Position numbers and translations under genes: made by a program. Positions 43,549-52,152 of a DNA stretch of 64,000 nucleotides are shown here, in pieces (positions within the stretch are counted from its first letter, which is position 1; the number at the start of each line of letters is the position of its first letter). The DNA lies in assembly GCA_902556205.1 (NCBI GenBank), contig CACDVH010000002.1, forward strand, positions 62,001 to 126,000, given 5' to 3'. The DNA is from an uncultured Gammaproteobacteria bacterium (GTDB lineage: Bacteria; Pseudomonadota; Gammaproteobacteria; PS1; Pseudothioglobaceae). The notes under the pieces are model-generated. The model searched no databases, had not been told where the DNA came from, and saw only the letters and a program-made list of their open reading frames with translations.

Positions 43549-43587
43549 GCTCTGGTTGGCAGGTTACTCCTACCGGCCAACCAAAGC
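43549..43587 (+). other. Strong hairpin in a GC-richer island ahead of a tiny ORF
   Basis: GCTCTGGTTGGC (43549-43560) pairs with GCCAACCAAAGC (43576-43587) with one mismatch, and AGG/CCT or AGGT/ACC can pair within. The surrounding 43501-43590 is GC-richer than the rest of the gap, and CCTC (43501-43504) could pair with GAGG (about 43540-43543). No T-run follows on either strand, so it is not a simple terminator; an RNA leader or a small RNA is more likely. Confidence 0.5.
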
Positions 43588-43604
43588 AACTTAACAATTA
43601 AAAA

Positions 43605-43769
43605 ATGAAAAAAACAATGACAAAAAATACGCTAAAAAAATCAACCATATCATATTGTAGAAGAAACAATATTGATGAAAAGCAGCTTGTGAAGGCTATG
43701 AATTGGTATCTAAGTGCCAAAGGCAGCAATAAAGACTATTCAGACATGAATTCTTTTACAAAGCCCTAA
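43605..43769 (+). CDS. Possible 54-aa basic protein
   Basis: A short frame starting MKKTMTKNTLKKSTISYCRR and ending NSFTKP, basic at the N-terminus and with one predicted helix (DEKQLVKAMNWYLSAKG). It begins 17 bp after the hairpin and ends 26 bp before the peroxiredoxin gene. No clear ribosome binding site is present, and the ATG at 43617 is an alternative start. The composition looks protein-like but this call is tentative. Confidence 0.4.
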   Translation: MKKTMTKNTLKKSTISYCRRNNIDEKQLVKAMNWYLSAKGSNKDYSDMNSFTKP

Positions 43770-43795
43770 TCAGTTAGTATAAGATTTTTTTACAT

Positions 43796-44320
43796 ATGTT
43801 AAGATATTTAAAGCAATCAATTGTTTCATTCCTTTTTTTGTCCATTTCCTTGGGCAGTTTCGCTTCTTTAAGCGTTGGTAGTCAGGCGCCAAATTTTATT
43901 CTTAGTGATCAGAACAATATCTCTCATGACTTAAGTGATTACAAGGGCAGTTGGGTAATTTTGTATTTTTATCCTAAAGACGATACCCCTGGATGTACCA
44001 CTCAGGCCTGTGACTTTCGTGACGCGGTAGAGAGAATTATCGCAAGCAGATCTACTGTTTTTGGAGTGAGCCTAGATAGCGTAGAATCACACAAGCGTTT
44101 TGCTGAAAAGAATAATTTGCAATTTTCACTGCTCTCAGACCAGGGTGGTAGCGTATCCAAGGCGTATGATTCACTAAACAACTTCGTCAGCTTTAAGTCC
44201 TCCAAGAGAAACACTTTTATTATTGATCCTGAAGGCAAGATTGCCAAAATATATCTTTCAGTCAAGCCCAGAAAACACTCCCAAATGGTCCTTAATGACT
44301 TAAATCAACTTCAGAACTAA
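43796..44320 (+). CDS. Exported peroxiredoxin, Bcp/PrxQ type
   Basis: A thiol peroxidase of 174 aa that reduces hydroperoxides. The peroxidatic Cys67 and resolving Cys72 are in DDTPGCTTQACDFRD, the PrxQ spacing of five residues, and YDSLNNF and RNTFIIDPEGKI complete the fold. Unlike cytoplasmic Bcp it begins with a signal peptide (SFLFLSISLGSFA, cut before about residue 24), so it should act in the periplasm. Its last 29 bp overlap the convergent GIY-YIG gene. Confidence 0.88.
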   Translation: MLRYLKQSIVSFLFLSISLGSFASLSVGSQAPNFILSDQNNISHDLSDYKGSWVILYFYPKDDTPGCTTQACDFRDAVERIIASRSTVFGVSLDSVESHKRFAEKNNLQFSLLSDQGGSVSKAYDSLNNFVSFKSSKRNTFIIDPEGKIAKIYLSVKPRKHSQMVLNDLNQLQN

Positions 44321-44588
44321 TTCTATCTCTAATTAGTTCAAGCTTAGCGTTTCTCGACATTTTCTTAATCACCAACTCTCTTTTCAGTGCCTCGCTTCTT
44401 GAATCACGTTTTTCTTGATATACCAATTTGAATGGTGCTCTAGAGCGAGTATACTTTGCTCCACCTGGTAATTCCCTTCTGTGTTGTTTCAATCGATTAT
44501 TTAAGTTGTTAGTGATCCCACAGTACAACGTTTTGTCACTGCATTCAAGCAGGTATACAGTCCAAATTTTCTTAGGAATATCAATCAT
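44292..44588 (-). CDS. GIY-YIG domain protein, YhbQ/UPF0213 type
   Basis: The 98-aa single-domain protein has VYLLECSDKTLYCGITNNLN (GIY-YIG core), the catalytic Arg in NRLKQHRR, GGAKYTRSRAPFKLVY and the metal-binding Glu in SRSEALKREL. Such stand-alone domains are probable structure-specific nucleases of unclear role. It overlaps the peroxiredoxin gene by 29 bp tail to tail. Confidence 0.88.
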   Translation of the reverse strand: MIDIPKKIWTVYLLECSDKTLYCGITNNLNNRLKQHRRELPGGAKYTRSRAPFKLVYQEKRDSRSEALKRELVIKKMSRNAKLELIRDRISSEVDLSH

Positions 44589-44675
44589 TAAAAACTTTTT
44601 TGCATATTTTTAAATTAGAATTATAAATTGCTCTATAATTCGCGTTTTTTTTAATCTATCTCTGGGCAATAGAAT

Positions 44676-45929
44676 ATGTTAACAGTTGTGATGCGTACAA
44701 TTTGGCCTCTATTTCTAGGCATTCTTTTTATTGGACTAGGTAACGGTCTTCAGGGTACCCTGAGCAGCTGGAGAGCAGACTATGAGGGTTTTTCAGTTTT
44801 GACAACAGGTTTGGTCATGTCGGGCTACTTTGTAGGCGCTTTTGTAAGCTCTATGATTTCGCCAAGACAGATTAAAAAAACTGGGCAAATTCGAACCTAT
44901 GCAGCTTATGCATCAATTGCATCAACAGCAATCCTTATGCAGATATTGTTTATCGAACCCCCAGTATGGTTTGTTTCTCGATTTTTATCGGGATTCTGTA
45001 TTGCAGGAATAATGATTATTGTAGAAGGTTGGCTGAACTCGATATCTTCCAACGAAAATAGGGGTCAAATCTTCTCTATCCATATGGGTGTAGTTTGGGG
45101 TGGTCTTGCCCTTGGCCAGGGATTATTTGCAATTGATGATCCCTCTGGCTTCCAGTTGTTTCTTCTAGCCTCTATTTTACTCTCAGTGTCATTAATTCCC
45201 ATCCTTTTGACCGAAATTAAAGCTCCAGATACGGAAATACAGGAGTCTCTTGGAATCAGTGAATTATGGAAGGCATCTCCTTCAGGTTTAGTAACAATTG
45301 GAGTCTCAGGACTTGCCTCAGCTGGTTTCTTTGGAGTTGGAACGATTTATGCAATTAAGTCGGGTCTTAGCGTTTCTGAGACTGCTTTATTTATGACTCT
45401 ATTCATTGGTTTTGGAGCTGCCTCTCAGTGGCCCCTTGGGTGGCTCTCAGACAAGATAGATCGTCGAAAAGTAATCCTTCTTTGTTGTGCTTTGGTTACA
45501 GTGATCTGTGTTTTACTTTCATTATTTGAATTTTCAAAAACAGTTTTTTTAATTCTAAATGGTTTCATTGGAGCCAGCACGTTGCCTTTGTATTCACTCG
45601 GAGTTGCTCAAACGAATGACCGTTTAAGGCCAAGTCAAATGGTCAGTGCCAGTGGGACCATTGTATTGGTTTACAGTGTATTTGCATCATTAGGACCTCT
45701 CTCAATGAGTTACTTTATTGACTTATTCGATAGCACAGGCTTCCTCATTTATCTCATTTTTGTTCACCTATTGATTGCAGCTATCGTTTTCTCAATGATG
45801 TTCATCACTGACGATGTGGATGAATCTGATCAAGCCAACTTCCAGGTCATGACTCAAAGACCGAGTGTTGTTGGAATGGAGGTAATCGCTGAAGAGGCAC
45901 TAGAATCTCAACTCGATACTGAAAGTTGA
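44676..45929 (+). CDS. MFS transporter, YcaD-like
   Basis: The 417-aa protein has 12 predicted spans. The first-half motif FLGILFIGLGNGLQGTL, the R-rich loop after span 2 and the interdomain motif GWLSDKIDRRKV are typical of the YcaD group, whose substrates are unknown. A TATAAT at 44634-44639 lies 37 bp upstream of the ATG. It ends 5 bp before the convergent DUF1185 gene. Confidence 0.85.
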   Translation: MLTVVMRTIWPLFLGILFIGLGNGLQGTLSSWRADYEGFSVLTTGLVMSGYFVGAFVSSMISPRQIKKTGQIRTYAAYASIASTAILMQILFIEPPVWFVSRFLSGFCIAGIMIIVEGWLNSISSNENRGQIFSIHMGVVWGGLALGQGLFAIDDPSGFQLFLLASILLSVSLIPILLTEIKAPDTEIQESLGISELWKASPSGLVTIGVSGLASAGFFGVGTIYAIKSGLSVSETALFMTLFIGFGAASQWPLGWLSDKIDRRKVILLCCALVTVICVLLSLFEFSKTVFLILNGFIGASTLPLYSLGVAQTNDRLRPSQMVSASGTIVLVYSVFASLGPLSMSYFIDLFDSTGFLIYLIFVHLLIAAIVFSMMFITDDVDESDQANFQVMTQRPSVVGMEVIAEEALESQLDTES

Positions 45930-45933
45930 AAAC

Positions 45934-46548
45934 CTAGACGCTAGCTGGGTTATCTAGATCGTGACCTAAGTCTTTAAGGTCTTGGTATCGATCACCAATC
46001 CTATGATGAGGCCTACCTCCAATGGAAGCTCCAAGAGCAACTACAATTTCATCATCATTTGGCGCGTCTGGAATTGAAAGCTGAATGGTTAAGTAGTGAG
46101 ATCGTCGTCCAGCATCGTTCTTATCCATCAATGGAATCATAATAGGGGCATTTGCACCAGAGCGAGTATTACAAAAGGAAAGATAAGATTTAGCTCCAAC
46201 TGCTTCTCGATAATAATTACCAAACCTAAGAGTATGAATGATTCCTGAAGCGTGCTCAATTTCACCTTTTAGGCCAACCACGGCTGACTTTCCATATCCC
46301 TCAACATTTTCACCAGATCCAGTCTCATTAATGATCATAGATGTAAGCATTTCTCCGAGGCCGGGCGCAACATCTAAAATACCTGGCTTGAGGTCATCAA
46401 CAAATTTATTTGGGCTATTTAAGTCAACCCATGGGTTTTTAATAACTGCAACTGCTGCAATTAGAATCAGTGGTTTTTGAGCTTTTTTGTTACCCTCAAC
46501 CATGGTTGTTTCAACATGTAAAAGAGTTTTTCTTATTTCTGCTGGCAT
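45934..46548 (-). CDS. DUF1185 'amino acid synthesis' family protein
   Basis: The 204-aa protein matches this uncharacterised family: IRKTLLHVETTMVEGNKK at the N-terminus, VAVIKNPWVDLN, AVVGLKGEIEHASGIIHT, KSYLSFCNTRSGANAPIMIP and a final GASIGGRPHHRIGDR. The annotation name is not backed by a known reaction. It is the last gene of the run dadA-alr-PhyH-cupin-DUF1185 and starts 20 bp after the cupin. Confidence 0.8.
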   Translation of the reverse strand: MPAEIRKTLLHVETTMVEGNKKAQKPLILIAAVAVIKNPWVDLNSPNKFVDDLKPGILDVAPGLGEMLTSMIINETGSGENVEGYGKSAVVGLKGEIEHASGIIHTLRFGNYYREAVGAKSYLSFCNTRSGANAPIMIPLMDKNDAGRRSHYLTIQLSIPDAPNDDEIVVALGASIGGRPHHRIGDRYQDLKDLGHDLDNPASV

Positions 46549-46567
46549 TATTTGGCTCTCGTATTAA

Positions 46568-46921
46568 TTAGTTTTGATCAAGGGCCTCATTGAGCCCTCT
46601 TTGAAAGACCACAATCAATGCCCCTTTTTTAGAATATGAAGAGTGCTTGCTTCCAGGCTCAAAGGAAACAAATTCACCACTTTTAAAGACAGTTCCATCC
46701 GAATCAATCAACTCGCCTTCAATCATTAAAAATTCTTCAAAACCCATATGCATATGCGGGATAGTTTGAGCACCTGGCTCCATTTTAAGTACGTAACTCC
46801 CTTGGCCACTAGTTTGGTTATAGCTTATGATATGCCAACTCATTTTTGGAACAGTTGAGCCATACCGATCAAAAGGTTTAAACTCTATGTTGTGAATATC
46901 TATAACTTGTCTATCTTTCAT
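46568..46921 (-). CDS. Cupin-domain protein
   Basis: A 117-aa single-cupin protein. Metal-ligand motifs are AQTIPHMHMGFEEFLMIEGE (His-x-His and Glu) and the second-half SFEPGSKHSSYSKKGALIVV (His). It may be a small-molecule binding or isomerising enzyme. It lies 23 bp after the PhyH gene and 19 bp before DUF1185. Confidence 0.82.
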   Translation of the reverse strand: MKDRQVIDIHNIEFKPFDRYGSTVPKMSWHIISYNQTSGQGSYVLKMEPGAQTIPHMHMGFEEFLMIEGELIDSDGTVFKSGEFVSFEPGSKHSSYSKKGALIVVFQRGLNEALDQN

Positions 46922-46944
46922 ATTTAAGCATTGAATTAATAAAT

Positions 46945-47760
46945 TTATATTTCAGATTGTAGCCAATTATCTTCTGCGTAATGGCAATTTGAATCGACCA
47001 GATGAATGCTGAAAGCTTGCCTGGATTTATTTGAAGTATTCTCTGCGCTATAATGAGGTAACTGTCCATGAAGAATTACAAGAGTGCCTGCCTTAACTTC
47101 CAGAAGGTCAAGTTGATGATTTGGCCAAGGACTTTCATCTAGAACTTCAAATTCTGTGCCTCCTGACTGAGCCAATTTAAAGCGCTTTTTCAGAGGTAAT
47201 TTGTGTCCTCCTGTCATAGCCTGAAGACAACCATTTTCAATAGTAGCGTCCTCGAGCGCCATCCAAAAGCCAATACAGCTCATCGGAGTCGTATAGAGAA
47301 AGGTTGAGTCTTGATGAAGCCTAACCTCGCCACCTATGTTAGGCTGCTTGAAAATATGCATAGATTGAAGTTGTCTAGGCTTTTTTATCCCCAACTGTTT
47401 ACCCATTGAAGGAATATCAAGTGAATTAATGACTCTCTTGTACACGGGATCTAAAGCGTGCTGAGCATGTCCAATTTTGTTGATTGATTGCTGTTTTGGG
47501 ACTGTAAAGTTTCCTTTGCTATCTATCGCTTTTTCTTCAAAGAAAAATCTAATCTGATCTCCAGACTTTAAAAAATACTCATCGCTTGCTCTTTCCTGCT
47601 CATTGGTCGTAAAGATAGAGCTTGATGTAGCGGGGTCAAAGTCTTCAATCATATCCTGAGCACGATTAATGATAAGCTCCCTTTGCTTTTTATCTAGAAA
47701 ATCTTCTACAACTAGATAGCCATCTCTATTGAAAGAGGAAATTTGATTTTGAGACAACAT
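46945..47760 (-). CDS. Phytanoyl-CoA dioxygenase (PhyH) family oxygenase
   Basis: The 271-aa Fe(II)/2-oxoglutarate oxygenase has the metal motif His-x-Asp in VRLHQDSTFLYT, the distal His in LHGQLPHYSAENTSNKSRQAF with the 2-oxoglutarate Arg, and the usual N-terminus FNRDGYLVVEDFL. It is clearly different from the PhyH protein at 32644. It follows alanine racemase by 50 bp and precedes the cupin and DUF1185 genes, so its substrate may be linked to D-amino acid metabolism; that link is inference. Confidence 0.87.
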   Translation of the reverse strand: MLSQNQISSFNRDGYLVVEDFLDKKQRELIINRAQDMIEDFDPATSSSIFTTNEQERASDEYFLKSGDQIRFFFEEKAIDSKGNFTVPKQQSINKIGHAQHALDPVYKRVINSLDIPSMGKQLGIKKPRQLQSMHIFKQPNIGGEVRLHQDSTFLYTTPMSCIGFWMALEDATIENGCLQAMTGGHKLPLKKRFKLAQSGGTEFEVLDESPWPNHQLDLLEVKAGTLVILHGQLPHYSAENTSNKSRQAFSIHLVDSNCHYAEDNWLQSEI

Positions 47761-47810
47761 ATTTAATTGGTTTGATGAATATGACTTGAATTATATTAGT
47801 ATTTGAAAAA

Positions 47811-48890
47811 CTATTGCACATAAGTTCTATAAACACGACTCGTTATTTGAGAAAAAATTTCATAGGAGATTGTATTGCAATATTGTGCAACTTCGTCGAT
47901 TGAAACATTCGAACCAAAAAGCTCTACACGATCTCCAATTTGTGGACTATTAATGCCAGTAAGATCAATGGTTATCATGTCCATCGAAACTCTTCCAGCA
48001 AGCCTTGCAATACCCCCATTAATATAAACAGGGGTTCCATCTTGAGCGCTTCTTGGGTATCCATCAGCATAGCCAATTGCAGCAACACCAATCAAAGTAT
48101 CCTTCTTGCAAACATATCTCTGACCATAACCAATTGTATCTCCTGATTTGAACTTTTTTAGAGAGATCAGTGAAGTTTCAAGTGTCATTGCTGGAATTAA
48201 TTCATTAGGCTGTTCATCAAACAAAAACGGAGATGATCCATAGAGCATAATTCCAGGTCGAGTGAATTCACTGTGAGCCTCAGGTAAAGACAATATGGCA
48301 GCTGAATTTGAAAGTGATTGATCGTTTTGTTTTATTTCAATAATTTGATTAAACTTATTAATTTGAGTCTTTGTTGAATCACTTTCTTGATTGTCCGCAC
48401 TTGAGAAGTGAGTCATTAATGTTATTTTTCTAACGTTATTTGATTTTTCTAAGTCGCTGATGACTTTAATTGAGTCCTCCTCTTGAAAGCCTAATCGTCC
48501 CATTCCTGTATCAATCTTTACAAAAATATCATATTTATTGGTTGGCTTACTTTTCAGAATCCATTCAATCTGTGCGGTATTGCAAACTACCATCCAGAAG
48601 CTATTTCTGTCAACCAAGCTCAGCTCAGATTCTTCAAAAACTCCCTCTAAAAGTAGGATGGGCACTTTCAAAATGCCAGCATTTGTTAAATCTAAAGCCT
48701 CTTCGATGCATGCCACTCCAAAGCAATCAGCAAATGTTTCAAGATGGCTAGCAACTTTGATTGCACCATGGCCATAGGCATTTCCTTTAATGACAGCTAT
48801 GGCATTAGATTTAGGAGCGAGAGATTTAGCGTAAAGGTAGTTTTTTTTGATTGCATTTAGATCAATTGATGCAACGCAATTCCTAGCCAT
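47811..48890 (-). CDS. alr: Alanine racemase
   Basis: Interconverts L- and D-alanine in the cytoplasm with PLP. The 359-aa enzyme has the PLP lysine (Lys35) in IAVIKGNAYGHGA, FVKIDTGMGRLGF, the catalytic Tyr in GYGQRYVCK and the RVSMDMITIDLTG strand. It overlaps the D-amino acid dehydrogenase gene by 8 bp, as in catabolic dadA-dadX operons, where the racemase feeds D-alanine to the dehydrogenase. As no second racemase is visible here, it may also serve peptidoglycan synthesis. Confidence 0.92.
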   Translation of the reverse strand: MARNCVASIDLNAIKKNYLYAKSLAPKSNAIAVIKGNAYGHGAIKVASHLETFADCFGVACIEEALDLTNAGILKVPILLLEGVFEESELSLVDRNSFWMVVCNTAQIEWILKSKPTNKYDIFVKIDTGMGRLGFQEEDSIKVISDLEKSNNVRKITLMTHFSSADNQESDSTKTQINKFNQIIEIKQNDQSLSNSAAILSLPEAHSEFTRPGIMLYGSSPFLFDEQPNELIPAMTLETSLISLKKFKSGDTIGYGQRYVCKKDTLIGVAAIGYADGYPRSAQDGTPVYINGGIARLAGRVSMDMITIDLTGINSPQIGDRVELFGSNVSIDEVAQYCNTISYEIFSQITSRVYRTYVQ

Positions 48891-50169
48891 AATTTTTTAT
48901 CATCTTGTTTGAAAAACTGTATCGACTCATGTCAATCCCTTCTGTAGAGATTTCAGGATCAATTCCTGAGACAAGGTTAGCTAACAGTTTGCCAGAACCA
49001 GCGGACATTGTCCATCCAAGCGTTCCATGGCCCGTGTTGAGAAACAAGTTATTGAAGGGAGTAGGGCCAATAATGGGAGTGCCATCAGGAGTACTGGGTC
49101 GAAAACCTGTCCAAAAATTAGTCTCTTTTGAAGATTCATAACTTTTGGGAAATAAAAGGTCAAGACCGCTCATTAATGAATCTAATGATTTGGTTCTCAG
49201 GTTTTTATCAAAATCAGTCAGGTGAGCCATACCAGCAACTCTAATTCTGTCTCCTAGCCTAGTTATGGCAATCTTGTTTTTTTCATCCATAATTGTAGAC
49301 TGAGGAGCATCCTCATTAGATAAGACGGGCAGCGTAATTGAATAACCTTTAACAGGATATATAGGAATCTCAATGCCAATCTTTGAGAGGATTTTAGTTG
49401 AGTAGCTTCCGAGTGATACTGAATAACAATCTGCTTTAATTTCACCACTATCCGTTGAAACTGAGGCAATTTTATCGTTACTGATTTGTAAGGATTCAAT
49501 TTCAGTATTGAATTCAAAATTGACCCCCATTTCAACACATTTTTTATAGACTTCAGTTGAAAACAAGTAGCAATTACCTGTAAAGTCATCCAAAAATTGG
49601 ATTCCACCAGCGAGTTTATTTTTAACGTATTGGAGCCCAGGCTCAATCTTGACGCATTCTTCAGCACTGAGAAGCTGAGAATTAATATTAAATTTATCTA
49701 AAATTGCAATATCTTTTTGCATTTTTTCGATCTCTTTTGAATCCCAAAAAAGTTGAAGAGAGCCTTGCTTCTTTTGTTCATAATAAAGATCAAAATCTGT
49801 CTCAATTTCTAAGAGCGCTTTTTGAGAGTAATTGGCCACCCTAAGCATTCGACTTTTATTGATTTCATAACTACGTGAATTACAGTTTTTATACATGCGA
49901 TATAAAAACTTTATGGTCTCAATACTCATGTTTGGATTAATGATGAGTGGAGAGCGGCCAGTTAAGACCCACTTGAGCACACTAAAGGGTAGCCCTGGAG
50001 AAGCCCAAGGCGATGTAAATCCATATGATAGGCAGCCTGCATTGGCATGACTAGTTTCCATTGAAACACTATCCTGCCTATCTATGACAGTGACTTCATG
50101 GCCCTGTTTAGCTAAAAAATACGCGGATGTCGTGCCAATAATTCCAGCACCAAGAACAACTACTTTCAT
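48883..50169 (-). CDS. dadA: D-amino acid dehydrogenase
   Basis: FAD enzyme that deaminates D-alanine and other D-amino acids, passing electrons to the respiratory chain. The 428-aa protein has the Rossmann start VVVLGAGIIGTTSAYFLAKQ, YGFTSPWASPGLP, the late WTGFRPSTPDGTPIIGP and NTGHGTLGWTMSAGSGKLLA. DadA is preferred over glycine oxidase because of these segments and the coupled racemase. It heads a five-gene minus-strand run. Confidence 0.9.
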   Translation of the reverse strand: MKVVVLGAGIIGTTSAYFLAKQGHEVTVIDRQDSVSMETSHANAGCLSYGFTSPWASPGLPFSVLKWVLTGRSPLIINPNMSIETIKFLYRMYKNCNSRSYEINKSRMLRVANYSQKALLEIETDFDLYYEQKKQGSLQLFWDSKEIEKMQKDIAILDKFNINSQLLSAEECVKIEPGLQYVKNKLAGGIQFLDDFTGNCYLFSTEVYKKCVEMGVNFEFNTEIESLQISNDKIASVSTDSGEIKADCYSVSLGSYSTKILSKIGIEIPIYPVKGYSITLPVLSNEDAPQSTIMDEKNKIAITRLGDRIRVAGMAHLTDFDKNLRTKSLDSLMSGLDLLFPKSYESSKETNFWTGFRPSTPDGTPIIGPTPFNNLFLNTGHGTLGWTMSAGSGKLLANLVSGIDPEISTEGIDMSRYSFSNKMIKNYG

Positions 50170-50437
50170 TGAATAATTATGAGGTTAAAAATTAAATTTT
50201 ACCACTTGAAATGTTTTATTTTATTCTTATAAATCTTCTTAAAGGATAGATGATATTTTTTAATTTCTTCTTATCAATGATGCGATTGAAAGATGATTTT
50301 TATTAATTAAAAAAAATTAAATAAAATCATAGAATTATCAACCAAAATCATTTAGAATGAGAGTGTCATTAAGGTATATTCTTGTTAAAAAATATTTACG
50401 TTGAAATACCATTTTTTATCTTTTCTAGGAAGCCTCC

Positions 50438-51691
50438 ATGTTTAATAAAAATCTTACACTAAACGACGTTGATTCTGACATAGCAAATGTTGTTGCGGCA
50501 GAAGAAGCAAGACAAGAAGCGCATATCGAATTAATTGCATCAGAAAACTACACCTCACCTGCAGTCATGGCTTTACAAGGATCACAGTTAACTAATAAAT
50601 ACGCAGAAGGGTATCCGTCAAAGAGATACTATGGAGGTTGTGAACACGTGGATGTTGCTGAAGATCTTGCAATAAGCCGCGCAAAAGAGCTTTTTGGCGC
50701 TGCCTATGCTAATGTTCAACCCCATTCTGGATCAACTGCTAATGCTGCTGTGTTTCAAGCACTATTAGTTCCTGGTGATACTATTTTAGGAATGAGTCTG
50801 GCACATGGTGGCCACTTGACGCATGGTGCAGGACCATCCTTTTCAGGAAAGCATTACAAGGCTTTTCAGTACGGTCTTGATGAGGATACTGGCGAAATTG
50901 ATTATGATGAAGTTGAGAGGTTAGCCCTAGAGCATAAACCAAAGATGGTGATTGCTGGATTCTCTGCTTATTCTAGAATTATTGACTGGCAGCGCTTTAG
51001 AGATATTGCTGATATGGTTGGAGCCTATCTTCTTGTTGATATGGCTCATGTAGCAGGCCTTGTTGCTACTGGAGATTATCCATCACCCATTCATATTGCT
51101 GATGTATGCACGACAACCACCCATAAGACTCTTAGGGGACCAAGAGGGGGGTTGATTGTTGCAAGGGCGAACGAGGAAATTGAAAAAAAATTGAATTCTG
51201 CTATTTTCCCTGGTATTCAGGGAGGTCCTTTGATGCACATTATTGCAGCAAAAGCGGTTGCTTTTAAAGAGGCTATGAGCGATGACTTTAAGTCGTACCA
51301 AAAGCAGGTAGTTAAAAATGCAAGAGCGATGGCCAGTGTCTTCATGGAAAGGGGATACGATGTTGTCTCAGGTGGTACGGATAACCACGTATTTCTCGTC
51401 AGCTTTATTGAGCAAGGGCTCACAGGAAAAGCCGTTGATGCAACGTTAGGATCAGCCCATATAACAGTCAACAAGAACTCTGTACCTAATGATCCTCAGT
51501 CTCCATTTGTAACAAGCGGTATTAGAATTGGAACACCTGCTGCCACGACTCGCGGTTTTGGTGAAAGTGAGTGTAAAGATATTACTCACTGGATTTGTGA
51601 CATTTGTGATGACATTGAGAATCTAGAAGTTGTTAATGAAGTTCGAGCTAAAGTCGAAGAGCTTTGTTTAAGATTTCCAGTCTATAAATAA
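50438..51691 (+). CDS. glyA: Serine hydroxymethyltransferase
   Basis: Makes glycine and 5,10-methylene-tetrahydrofolate from serine. The 417-aa protein is full length with [48 protein letters not shown] and the PLP-binding Lys230 in [22 protein letters not shown] precedes the ATG. nrdR follows 4 bp later and radA 4 bp after that. The 268-bp gap upstream is very AT-rich; I found no glycine riboswitch there, only an imperfect AT hairpin at 50293-50330. Confidence 0.97.
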   Translation: MFNKNLTLNDVDSDIANVVAAEEARQEAHIELIASENYTSPAVMALQGSQLTNKYAEGYPSKRYYGGCEHVDVAEDLAISRAKELFGAAYANVQPHSGSTANAAVFQALLVPGDTILGMSLAHGGHLTHGAGPSFSGKHYKAFQYGLDEDTGEIDYDEVERLALEHKPKMVIAGFSAYSRIIDWQRFRDIADMVGAYLLVDMAHVAGLVATGDYPSPIHIADVCTTTTHKTLRGPRGGLIVARANEEIEKKLNSAIFPGIQGGPLMHIIAAKAVAFKEAMSDDFKSYQKQVVKNARAMASVFMERGYDVVSGGTDNHVFLVSFIEQGLTGKAVDATLGSAHITVNKNSVPNDPQSPFVTSGIRIGTPAATTRGFGESECKDITHWICDICDDIENLEVVNEVRAKVEELCLRFPVYK

Positions 51692-51695
51692 CTAA

Positions 51696-52148
51696 ATGCG
51701 CTGTCCTTTTTGTCAATCTGATGACACCAAGGTTTTAGATACTAGGCTGCTAGATGATGGCTCTCAGGTTCGAAGAAGAAGAGAGTGTATAGCCTGTGGT
51801 GAGAGGCACTCAACAAGAGAAACGGTTGATTTGAATCTCCCAAGACTTATTAAGAGCGATGATTCAAGACAAACCTTTAGTGAGGACAAACTTAGATCAG
51901 GGCTCTTGAAAGCTCTTGAAAAAAGACCCGTCGAGATCTCAAAAATAGAAACAGCCATTCAAAAGATTCAGAGAAGGTTGATGGCACAGAATGACAGAGA
52001 GGTTCCTTCCTCAATCCTAGGTGAGTGGGTAATGGAAGAGCTTAGAGCGCTCGATGAGGTTGCATACATTCGTTTTGCTTCGGTTTATAGGCAATTCCAA
52101 GATATTGAGGCATTCAAAAGCGAAATTGACAAATTAATGAACAAGTAA
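51696..52148 (+). CDS. nrdR: Transcriptional repressor NrdR
   Basis: Represses ribonucleotide reductase genes according to dATP/ATP level. The 150-aa protein has the N-terminal zinc ribbon (MRCPFCQSDDTKVLDTR, then RECIACGERHSTRE) and an ATP-cone domain beginning RLIKSDDSRQTFSEDKL. It is between glyA and radA with 4-bp gaps; glyA-nrdR linkage is common in proteobacteria. Confidence 0.96.
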   Translation: MRCPFCQSDDTKVLDTRLLDDGSQVRRRRECIACGERHSTRETVDLNLPRLIKSDDSRQTFSEDKLRSGLLKALEKRPVEISKIETAIQKIQRRLMAQNDREVPSSILGEWVMEELRALDEVAYIRFASVYRQFQDIEAFKSEIDKLMNK

Positions 52149-52152
52149 GCTT

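Noticed and set aside
43549-43587. Hairpin considered as an intrinsic terminator for an upstream RNA.
   Set aside because: No T-run follows on either strand.
48470-48777. Two overlapping forward frames (93 and 79 aa) opposite the alanine racemase gene.
   Set aside because: Both are shadows of alr, with low-complexity Ser/Lys-rich translations typical of antisense frames.
50293-50330. AT-only inverted repeat upstream of glyA, first taken as a terminator or riboswitch part.
   Set aside because: It lies between two divergent genes where no terminator is needed, consists almost only of A and T with two mismatches, and no glycine-aptamer core is present.
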